This document shows positions 16,269-22,932 of a stretch of 36,990 nt of DNA, in pieces. The DNA lies in assembly GCA_019636815.1 (NCBI GenBank), contig JAHBWT010000041.1, forward strand, positions 1-36,990, written 5' to 3'. Positions within the stretch are counted from its first letter, which is position 1; every line of letters begins with the position of its first letter. The notes below the pieces were generated by a model, which saw only the letters and a program-made list of their open reading frames with translations, did no database searches and was not told where the DNA came from. Source of the DNA: Nitrospira sp. (GTDB lineage: Bacteria; Nitrospirota; Nitrospiria; Nitrospirales; Nitrospiraceae). The translations under genes and the position numbers were made by a program.

Positions 16269-16611
16269 CAACCTGACGCAGTCAAAATTCTCGATACCAA
16301 TTGCCTTGACTTTGCATTCTCGCTTAGGCATACGGACAATTATGATCAGTTCCAGTTTAACAACCTGTTCAGCCGATCAATCATGACGAGTGGTGTCTCG
16401 TGGATATTATCATTCTGATTCTTATCCTCTTTCTAGGTTGGTTTGGGTGGGCGACGCTTCGCGACTCATCGAGCTAGCCCGATGTCCGAGCGCGATCGAT
16501 TGACACCCTCAGAATTGTAACTCGATGACGGACTGCTGCGTACGACATTGATGGCCCGATACGCGGTGTTTAAGAGTACTCATCGCCTGGCTCGTCACAC
16601 AAAGGGATCGT
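16269..16611. other. Intergenic gap before the lipoprotein gene
   Basis: This 343-base stretch is relatively AT-rich at 16280-16440, contrasting with its neighbours. No terminator, RNA gene or copy of the two conserved regulatory motifs is visible. The only coding-like signal is the 25-codon hydrophobic frame at 16400-16477, listed separately. Confidence 0.4.
16400..16477 (+). CDS. Possible 25-residue single-helix membrane peptide
   Basis: A GTG-started frame encodes VDIIILILILFLGWFGWATL followed by a short polar tail RDSSS. That is a ready-made transmembrane helix with an aromatic girdle. It has no convincing ribosome binding site. Its position between iron genes gives no function. It could be a real small membrane protein or an accident of AT-rich sequence. 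Confidence 0.25.
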   Translation: MDIIILILILFLGWFGWATLRDSSS

Positions 16612-17235
16612 ATGAAATGGCTGGTATTCACGGGATCCATGATATATCTGTGCTCTTCACTCTCCGGCTGTGCGTCCTCTTCAATCAACGGAAATAACCC
16701 GGTTGAAGTGACCAGTCACATTGAGATCACGCGCGATGAATTTACAATCGTCATCAAACAGGATGAAGTGACAAAGGTCACCTCATACACAGGTCCCAAC
16801 TGTGCCAAAAATCCTGTCGACCATATCGTGCTGATTCGCGCGTGGCAAACACGGGATGAACCTGTCACGTACCAGATCTACGTGTCTGACAGATACACCC
16901 ATGAGCAGCTGCACGGCGGGATAGGCGGGAAACTGTACGACACGGTGCACGATATCGATGGGAATGTGTTACCCACGGAGGTGCTTTCGCGCAGCGTCAG
17001 TTGGTGCGGAAAGAACGAGTGCCAGTATGTAGAGGCTGTGGGGGTCGCCATTACCCGGCCGTATCTGGAGGATCGGATCGCTCGCGGACTCACACTGAAG
17101 ATCGGAGGAACAAGAGGAAGCGCAACGGCCAATGTCCCAGCTGCTTACGTGCAGGCGTTTCTCAAAAGGGTGCCGGAGCAAGGGATACGACGGCAGAGAG
17201 TGGATGCAGACCCTATACAAAGGACAAAAAATTGA
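16612..17235 (+). CDS. Lipoprotein of unknown function
   Basis: A 207-residue protein with a type II signal peptide: MKWLVFTGSMIYLCSSLSGC, with lipobox LSGC and the lipidated cysteine at residue 20. The mature part is mostly beta-like and polar, with three further cysteines at about positions 63, 124 and 129 (the last two in WCGKNECQ), so disulfides are possible. AAAGGGA is a good ribosome binding site. I do not recognise the family. It precedes sigma factor II but is separated from it by 377 bases, so an operon is unlikely. The base composition is lower in GC than its neighbours, hinting at separate acquisition. Confidence 0.8.
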   Translation: MKWLVFTGSMIYLCSSLSGCASSSINGNNPVEVTSHIEITRDEFTIVIKQDEVTKVTSYTGPNCAKNPVDHIVLIRAWQTRDEPVTYQIYVSDRYTHEQLHGGIGGKLYDTVHDIDGNVLPTEVLSRSVSWCGKNECQYVEAVGVAITRPYLEDRIARGLTLKIGGTRGSATANVPAAYVQAFLKRVPEQGIRRQRVDADPIQRTKN

Positions 17236-17535
17236 AGCGAAGATGTCGCTCCGGAAACCCAAATAAAAAAGCACAGTACTTTTTCAAGACAAGAACGGAG
17301 CCTCATCGAACAGGGTACAGTTTACATCTTGTTCTTGACAATGTTCCATTACCGGCACTCTCCAGCCTCTCGGTGTCAGTGGTATCGTTGTCGGCGGGAA
17401 AGACGTGGTCGCCTACCGACACCATAATTGCAGCCTAGAATGGTTGCTGCGGCGATTACATGGGGGTAGACAGAGACAACCCGGGTTTGTAATTATGAGC
17501 GCTCAAATCGGTTTTCATCATCATAGTTTCTGAGC
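17236..17535. other. Intergenic gap before sigma II leader
   Basis: No gene is supported here. A weak AAAAAG/CTTTTT hairpin lies at about 17267-17285 and could end the lipoprotein transcript. On the reverse strand, 17504-17522 reads GATGATGAAAACCGATTTG, matching 12 of 19 positions of the Fur consensus by eye; this is too weak to call but sits where a Fur site would be expected. Confidence 0.3.
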
Positions 17536-17600
17536 GGCCAGCACTGTACAGGTCAGAGCCCACGCTTCTAAGAAGTTGCGTGGGTTTTTTGTTGTGGGGA
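17536..17600 (+). promoter_or_regulatory. Structured leader with terminator, conserved element copy C
   Basis: GGCCAG (17536-17541), 13 nt, and AGAGCCC (17555-17561) are followed by a terminator hairpin with perfect arms CCCACGC (17559-17565) and GCGTGGG (17578-17584), a six-T run and GTTGTGG. The sigma II start lies 23 nt after the T-run. The order matches copies A and B; here the small upstream hairpin is poorly formed. Confidence 0.6.
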
Positions 17601-17612
17601 CCGCATGTACGC

Positions 17613-18128
17613 ATGAACCCGACGTGGCAAGATATCGAGCAGCTGTACCATGAGCATAGGCATGAGCTGTTGCGGTCGCTCATCCGCATCGTGCGATGTG
17701 AGCAGGCTGCAGCGGATTTGGTGCAAGAGACCTACTTGCGACTCGTCAAGCGCGATCAGTCCTGCGCTGTCACCCACCCCCGCGCATTGCTGTTTCGAAC
17801 CGCCACGAACCTGGCGATTGATTATCTTCGCCGAGGGAAATTCGAACAGGCGGGTGGTCATGTGTCGGACTTCGCTTCCGAGACGCCCTCGGGTGCGCCA
17901 TCCGCCGAACGGGTCTTGTTCGACAAGCAACGCGTGCGGATTTTTTCGAACGCCATCGATAGTCTGACTCCTCGCTGTCGAGAGGCCTTTCTATTGCACC
18001 GCGTCCACGGCTGCTCCTACCGAGAAATCGCCGACCGCCTCTCGGTAACGGAAAGCGCGGTCGAAAAACTCATCATGCGGGCCTTGCTCCATTGCCGCAA
18101 CAAACTTCAGCAGCATGATGCGGAATGA
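17613..18128 (+). CDS. ECF sigma factor, FecI-like (II)
   Basis: A 171-residue two-domain ECF sigma. Region 2 contains AAADLVQETYLRLV (about 32-45). Region 4 contains LTPRCREAFLLHRVHGCSYREIADRLSVTESAVEKLIMRAL (about 118-158). It is of the same iron-starvation type as sigma I but clearly divergent, so not a recent duplicate. The ATG at 17613 overlaps the stop of a three-codon frame (ATGTACGCATGA), which might couple translation; GGGGA lies about 12 nt upstream. fecR II follows after 56 nt and a receptor after that, giving a complete sigma-FecR-receptor set. Leader element C immediately precedes it, suggesting attenuated expression. Confidence 0.92.
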   Translation: MNPTWQDIEQLYHEHRHELLRSLIRIVRCEQAAADLVQETYLRLVKRDQSCAVTHPRALLFRTATNLAIDYLRRGKFEQAGGHVSDFASETPSGAPSAERVLFDKQRVRIFSNAIDSLTPRCREAFLLHRVHGCSYREIADRLSVTESAVEKLIMRALLHCRNKLQQHDAE

Positions 18129-18184
18129 TGTGAGGGACTGACAGAGATATCCGTCACAAGATATACTCTGACGGGCGGTGTCTG

Positions 18185-19213
18185 ATGCCGTTGCCCGGTC
18201 GGACAGTGGTCATGCCCGACTCAAATCAACAGCCCTTCCTCCCTGCGATGTCTGCCCCTGCCGCTTCACACTCTGAGGAAGCGATGGCTTGGTTCGCACG
18301 CCTCCGGTCTGAGCGCTGTTCTCCTGACGAACAGCAAGCTTTTGAATCGTGGCGAAACCAGACCCCTTCTCATGCCCGAGCCTATGAGGAAGTCTTGGCG
18401 CTCTGGGATGATCCGGATTTACGAGAAGCGGCAAACGAGGCCGCTCTTGCTTTGCCGCGGTCGGAACCAGGTGCGGCCGTCCGTTTCCGGCCGCAGATTC
18501 AGGTGCGGCAGTTCATGATTGCGGCCATGATCGCAGGACTGGTTGTTCTGACTGGCCTACAATTGGACCTTCCGGTCCGATTGCTATCGGATCACAGCAC
18601 GTCGACGGGAGAACAGCGCGTCGTGACATTATCCGATCACTCAACCGTTACGCTGAATGCACAAAGCGCGATCGACGAGGCATTTGACGACTCGACTCGC
18701 CGCGTGCGCTTGCTCAAAGGAGAAGCGTTTTTCCAGGTGGCCCATAATGAGCTCAAGCCATTTGTGGTAGACAGCGGTGCGATTACTGCGCGCGCGGTGG
18801 GGACGGCGTTTGTCGTCCGGCAAGAATCAAACGGCATCCGAGTGACGGTTACCGAGGGTGTGGTGGAACTGGCACCCCTCCAGCCGGCTTGGCCATCGTT
18901 ACGGTTGACGGTGGGTCAACAAGTGTCTGTCACGACGGAGAGAGTGAGCCCTGTTCAAGGAGTAGATCCCAGTCAAGCCACCGCATGGCTGAGGGGTCGC
19001 CTGGTCGTCGACAATGTCCGGTTTGGAGATGTCATCGACGAACTCCGCAGATATTATCCAGGCACGATCCTGATCTGGAATAGTGCGATGAATGAAATTC
19101 GTGTCAGCGGCAATTACAATATCGCCGATCCCGCCGCGATGCTGATCGCACTCAACGAAACCCTTCCGGTCAATATGGCGAAAATGTCCGATCGTATCGT
19201 CATCTTCTTCTAG
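18185..19213 (+). CDS. FecR-family sigma regulator / anti-sigma factor (II)
   Basis: A 342-residue FecR protein. The cytoplasmic FecR_N region (SEEAMAWFARLRSERCSPDEQQAFESW) is followed by a membrane helix (about residues 110-128, MIAAMIAGLVVLTGLQL). The periplasmic FecR domain includes STGEQRVVTLSDHSTVTLN, VRLLKGEAFFQV, ITARAVGTAFVV and VTEGVVELA. The C-terminal STN-like region ends in DRIVIFF. It should bind sigma II in the cytoplasm and the STN domain of receptor II in the periplasm. The longest start (18185) is given; ATG 18212 is possible. The gene is followed by an ECF-like promoter and then receptor II. Confidence 0.9.
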   Translation: MPLPGRTVVMPDSNQQPFLPAMSAPAASHSEEAMAWFARLRSERCSPDEQQAFESWRNQTPSHARAYEEVLALWDDPDLREAANEAALALPRSEPGAAVRFRPQIQVRQFMIAAMIAGLVVLTGLQLDLPVRLLSDHSTSTGEQRVVTLSDHSTVTLNAQSAIDEAFDDSTRRVRLLKGEAFFQVAHNELKPFVVDSGAITARAVGTAFVVRQESNGIRVTVTEGVVELAPLQPAWPSLRLTVGQQVSVTTERVSPVQGVDPSQATAWLRGRLVVDNVRFGDVIDELRRYYPGTILIWNSAMNEIRVSGNYNIADPAAMLIALNETLPVNMAKMSDRIVIFF

Positions 19214-19336
19214 TCGGTGTGGCTTGCCACGTCCTCGATCGAGTCTGCTCGACGCCTTTGCTTACACGACATTGCACCCGTGACAAGATCTTCACCTCTC
19301 TATGTCTCTCAGGAGAAAATTATTATTTAAAGATGA

Positions 19337-19365
19337 TGTGAGGTCTCGGTTCACTCCTTCGTCTA
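19337..19365 (+). promoter_or_regulatory. Putative ECF sigma promoter, copy 4 (upstream of receptor II)
   Basis: TGTGAGGTCT at 19337-19346 and CCTTCGTCTA at 19356-19365 again begin 19 nt apart. The receptor start lies 46 nt downstream, the same distance as at the RND pump. Confidence 0.6.
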
Positions 19366-19411
19366 TGGATGGCAGGCCGCTTGCGGACATCTAGGTAACG
19401 GAGGGACACGC

Positions 19412-21958
19412 ATGGAAACGAAGTTTCCGCGTATTATCATGATCACGCAGCAACACACATGGGCTACGGCACTTTGCGTTCTGCTCACCATCATAACTCA
19501 ATCATACGATGTATGTGCGCAGGCGACTCTAGAGTGGAGCGGCGCCTCTCCGATCGCCTTCGATATTTCCGGACAATCGTTAACATCCGCGTTGAACGCG
19601 TTCGCTGAAACATCCGGACTACAAGTTAGTTACCCGGCCGAAATGACCAAGGGACTCTCATCGTCAACCGTGACGGGAACCTATCTGCCTGAAGAGGCTC
19701 TCGGGGTTTTGCTGAGTGGAACGGGATTAACCTATCGATTTACGAACGCCAACACGGTGACTTTGGTACAGAGAGTACCAGCGAGTGCAGATCCCGTTCC
19801 CCTGCAGCCACAATCTTCTGACGCTCCAACATCGGCCAACATGCAGAAACCTATTAAGGTACCGGAGATTGTGGTGAAGGAGGTGCGAGAGCGGAAAGAT
19901 TCCTATACTGTCGATGAGGTCTCGAGCGCGACCAGGATTCCTGTGCCGGTTCACGACACCCCTCGTTCCATCGATGTTGTGACCAAGCAGGTGCTGGAGG
20001 ATCAAAAAGTGATCCGGTTCAGTGAGGCTCTGCGGAATGTCAGCGGTGTGTCTCAGTTCAGCACACAGGGTGGCGGAGGTGGTAGCGTCATGATTCGTGG
20101 ATTTGAATCGGACCTGAACGTGTTCAAAAATGGATTCCGCGATGACAGCTTTTTCAGTGCTTTTTCCCAGCGCGATATCATCAACATCGAGAGTATCGAA
20201 GTCATCAAAGGCCCGCCTTCCTACTTATTCGGCCGGGCCGATCCTGGAGGGATCATTAATCAAATCACAAAAGCTCCCCTGAAGAATCCATACTACTCGG
20301 CCGAAATGATTCTCGGCAATTACGACCTCTATCGTCCCACCATCGACATCGGCGGACCGTTGAACGAGAGCAAAACCCTCACCTATCGGTTCAATGGTTT
20401 GTACGAATCGGCAGGCAGCTATCGGGACGGCGTACGCTCGCAACGGATCTTTCTCGCACCCACTATCGGGTGGGAGGTGGGACCACGGACGACATTCCGG
20501 TTCGAGGCCGAATATATGTATGATCGGGTACCCATCGATCGAGGCTTGGTCGCAATCGGTGGGGGAGTTGCGCCGATCTCCGTCAGTACGTTCTTGGGCG
20601 ATCCGACAAGAAAGAAAGAAGTGAACCATGGGAAAGCCACGCTAACCTTGCTGCATGACTTCAATGACATGTTCAGATGGCGGACCGCATTCAGAACGGC
20701 GGTGACGCGCAGCCAATACTCAAGCTTGGAATCGTGGTTTGTGATAGACGAAAACACTGGAATCCTAGACCTGGCGCGATTTGAAATTCCCACGACGCTT
20801 CAGAGCCACTACTTGCAAAATGAATTGCATGGAAAGTTTTCGACCGGCCCGATCAAACACAAGACGATTATCGGTGTTGAACTGGGACGCGAGGTTTCGT
20901 CGGCTTCAGTATCCGGCGATTTCGGCGGTGATACAACCACTCCGGGCGCCTTTAACTTTATCAACATCTTTAATCCCACCGATCGGTTGTTCGTGGATAC
21001 GCCCCTGACTAAATTCAGCAATACCAAGAACGTCAACGATATACTGGGTTTCTATTTTGGCGATCATGTAACCCTCCTTGAGAATCTCCATCTGCATGGT
21101 GGCGGGCGATTTGATTACTTTAAGCAATCACTCGTCAATCGTCCTCACGACCTGGATCCGAATCAGACTGAGGATAGCCAAACCAATCTTGCATTCAGTC
21201 CGTCGGTCGGCTTGACCTATCAACCCTGGAAACCGATTGCACTGTTCGCTAACTACACGGAGTCGTTTGCTCCTCAAGACGCCGGCGTTCGAAGTATTAG
21301 CGGTGGTCTGTTCAATCCGGAACGAGGGAAGGCTTATGAAGGAGGTGTGAAGTTCCAATTTTTCGATAACAGGTTGCGCGCGAAAGTAGCCGCGTTCAAC
21401 ATCAAGAAGCGGAATGTATTGACTGCTGATCCGCTCAATGGATTTGCTTTTTCTGTGGCGACGGGTGAACAGCGCAGCCAGGGCATCGAGTTCGACGTAG
21501 CGGGAAGAATTGTGCCCGGATGGGACATCATCGCTAGCTATGCGTATATTGACGCGCGAGTCACGAAGGATCTGATGTTTCTCGAAGGAAGCCGTGTCAC
21601 CAATTCCCCGCTACACCAGGGAAGCCTCTGGACCACCTACTTTTTGCAGGATGGTCCGTTGAAGGGTCTTGGTGCTGGAATCGGGATGTACTCGCAAGGC
21701 AGGCGAAACGGGGTGTTCCAATGCACGGATCCGGCCAATTGTCAGGCACCGTTTGAACTTCCCGGATACGTCCGGATGGATGCCGCCGTGTACTACCGCA
21801 GGCCGGAAGTGTTTACCCGAACGAATTTGCTTGCCGCCTTGAACTTCACCAACGTGCTGGATCAACGGTACTTCACAGGCTCGCAAAACTTCAGGGAAAT
21901 TATCTATACCGGCGCACCCTTCACCGTGATCGGCTCCGTGAAGCTGGAGTTTTATTGA
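19412..21958 (+). CDS. TonB-dependent siderophore receptor with STN signalling domain (II)
   Basis: An 848-residue outer-membrane receptor with a good ribosome binding site (GGAGGG). A signal peptide (hydrophobic TWATALCVLLTIITQ, cleavage near VCAQA) is followed by an STN domain (FDISGQSLTSALNAFAETSGLQVSY ... LGVLLSGTGLTYRF, about 50-115) and a TonB-box region IKVPEIVVKE. The plug includes PRSIDVVTKQVLED, VMIRGFESD and IEVIKGPPSYLFGRADPGGIIN. The barrel ends with VIGSVKLEFY, terminal tyrosine typical. It should import a ferri-siderophore using TonB energy and signal to FecR II/sigma II. The TonB-box motif IKVPE(V/I)VVK is nearly the same as in receptor I, so either TonB could serve both. The ligand is unknown. 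Confidence 0.94.
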   Translation: METKFPRIIMITQQHTWATALCVLLTIITQSYDVCAQATLEWSGASPIAFDISGQSLTSALNAFAETSGLQVSYPAEMTKGLSSSTVTGTYLPEEALGVLLSGTGLTYRFTNANTVTLVQRVPASADPVPLQPQSSDAPTSANMQKPIKVPEIVVKEVRERKDSYTVDEVSSATRIPVPVHDTPRSIDVVTKQVLEDQKVIRFSEALRNVSGVSQFSTQGGGGGSVMIRGFESDLNVFKNGFRDDSFFSAFSQRDIINIESIEVIKGPPSYLFGRADPGGIINQITKAPLKNPYYSAEMILGNYDLYRPTIDIGGPLNESKTLTYRFNGLYESAGSYRDGVRSQRIFLAPTIGWEVGPRTTFRFEAEYMYDRVPIDRGLVAIGGGVAPISVSTFLGDPTRKKEVNHGKATLTLLHDFNDMFRWRTAFRTAVTRSQYSSLESWFVIDENTGILDLARFEIPTTLQSHYLQNELHGKFSTGPIKHKTIIGVELGREVSSASVSGDFGGDTTTPGAFNFINIFNPTDRLFVDTPLTKFSNTKNVNDILGFYFGDHVTLLENLHLHGGGRFDYFKQSLVNRPHDLDPNQTEDSQTNLAFSPSVGLTYQPWKPIALFANYTESFAPQDAGVRSISGGLFNPERGKAYEGGVKFQFFDNRLRAKVAAFNIKKRNVLTADPLNGFAFSVATGEQRSQGIEFDVAGRIVPGWDIIASYAYIDARVTKDLMFLEGSRVTNSPLHQGSLWTTYFLQDGPLKGLGAGIGMYSQGRRNGVFQCTDPANCQAPFELPGYVRMDAAVYYRRPEVFTRTNLLAALNFTNVLDQRYFTGSQNFREIIYTGAPFTVIGSVKLEFY

Positions 21959-22014
21959 TATTGGACGAGGTCGTCCGAACTCATAATCCGTCCAGTGCCT
22001 TAGTCCACAATAAG

Positions 22015-22050
22015 CCCCATTTTTTCTTCCTGCCCAGGTTGGGGGTTTTT
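22015..22050 (+). terminator. Probable rho-independent terminator of receptor II
   Basis: CCCCA (22015-22019) pairs with TGGGG (22040-22044). A short CCTG/CAGG inner stem lies in the loop, and a T-run (22046-22050) follows. It sits about 57 nt after the receptor stop codon. Confidence 0.55.
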
Positions 22051-22165
22051 CATTCTTATTACGTCCACTAAAAGAAAGTCGTGTCCATCGCATCCAGCGA
22101 GCGAACATGGGCCCGATGATCGGTCATCATGTATGGTGGAGGCCGTTTCTACTCCAGCGGGAGGT

Positions 22166-22185
22166 CCCCGCCTGTAAAGGCGGGG
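22166..22185 (+). repeat. Left-end palindrome of the IS200/IS605 relic
   Basis: CCCCGCC, TGTAAA loop, GGCGGGG. The same loop and stem core recurs at 22655-22684 on the other side of the transposase relic. Subterminal hairpins of this kind are the recognition ends of IS200/IS605 elements. Confidence 0.7.
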
Positions 22186-22225
22186 GTGTGAGCAAGGTTC
22201 CGCGGCTTCCGGTAGACTGAGCTGC

Positions 22226-22654
22226 GTGAAACTGCACAAAGCGGCCCACACAGTCTACAAGACGCAGTACCATATTGTGTGGGTGACCAGATTCCGACGC
22301 AAGATCCTTGTCGAGGGCGTGGCCAAGTAGTTGCGGGGTAAGATCCAGGAAGTGCGGAAATATTATCCTGACTGGCAGTTCACGGAGATCGGGATCGATA
22401 AGGATCAGGTGCATGTGCACAGGGTGATCCCACAGAAATACAGCGTGAGTGTTGCCGTGGAGACGATCAAGCAGAACACGAACCGAAGGCTGCGGAACAA
22501 GTTGCGGTTTCTGGATAGGGGGGTATTGGGATCGCGGCGGAATCTGGTCAACCGGCTACTTTGTGTCCACGGTGGGGATTACGGAAGAAATCATGAGGGG
22601 GTACGTAGCTCGACAAGGGAAGGAAGACGCGGGACAAGCGCAGCTTGAATTCTG
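22226..22654 (+). pseudogene. Inactivated IS200/IS605-family transposase (TnpA, Y1 HUH type)
   Basis: The reconstructed frame starts at a GTG (MKLHKAAHTVYKTQYHIVW) and reads as a Y1 transposase. The HUH metal motif is visible as VHVHRVIPQKYSVS, and the catalytic-tyrosine region as STGYFVSTVGITEEIMRGYV. Two lesions inactivate it: TAG at 22328-22330, where the family usually has tyrosine, and a +1 shift in a six-G run at 22518-22523, after which the frame continues to the stop at 22652-22654. Length is normal at about 143 residues. No accessory TnpB gene is present. The element is flanked by matching palindromes, so the ends are still recognisable. Confidence 0.85.
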
Positions 22655-22684
22655 AGATTCCCCCGCCTGTAAAGGCGGGGGAAT
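22655..22684 (+). repeat. Right-end palindrome of the IS200/IS605 relic
   Basis: A perfect 12-bp stem, GATTCCCCCGCC / GGCGGGGGAATC, with a TGTAAA loop, directly after the transposase stop. It is longer than the left copy, which keeps only the central 7 bp. Confidence 0.75.
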
Positions 22685-22932
22685 CTACTACTTGGGGACG
22701 GAGAAGAAAATTTTCCTCGACACCTCAGGCAGTGTAGCTCGTGTCAGGAAGCATTGTGTGCTCCGTTCATTGAGGTAAAAGAGTCGACCAGTCAATATTC
22801 AACCTGCCAATAGCGCGGGTCGATTTCTGGAAATCAAACATTCCCCTTCTTCCCCTCCTCATGGTACGGTCCAGTCCCGATTTGATCGGTGACCAGCATT
22901 GTGGGTCTATTTTTGAGTTAGGGGGAATTGGC

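Noticed and set aside
17504-17522. Fur box upstream of sigma II (reverse strand)
   Set aside because: Only 12 of 19 consensus positions match by eye, with key dyad bases missing; mentioned but not called.
22166-22684. CRISPR-like repeat pair
   Set aside because: Only two palindromic copies flank a transposase relic; they are IS200/IS605 ends, and no CRISPR array or cas gene is visible in the window.
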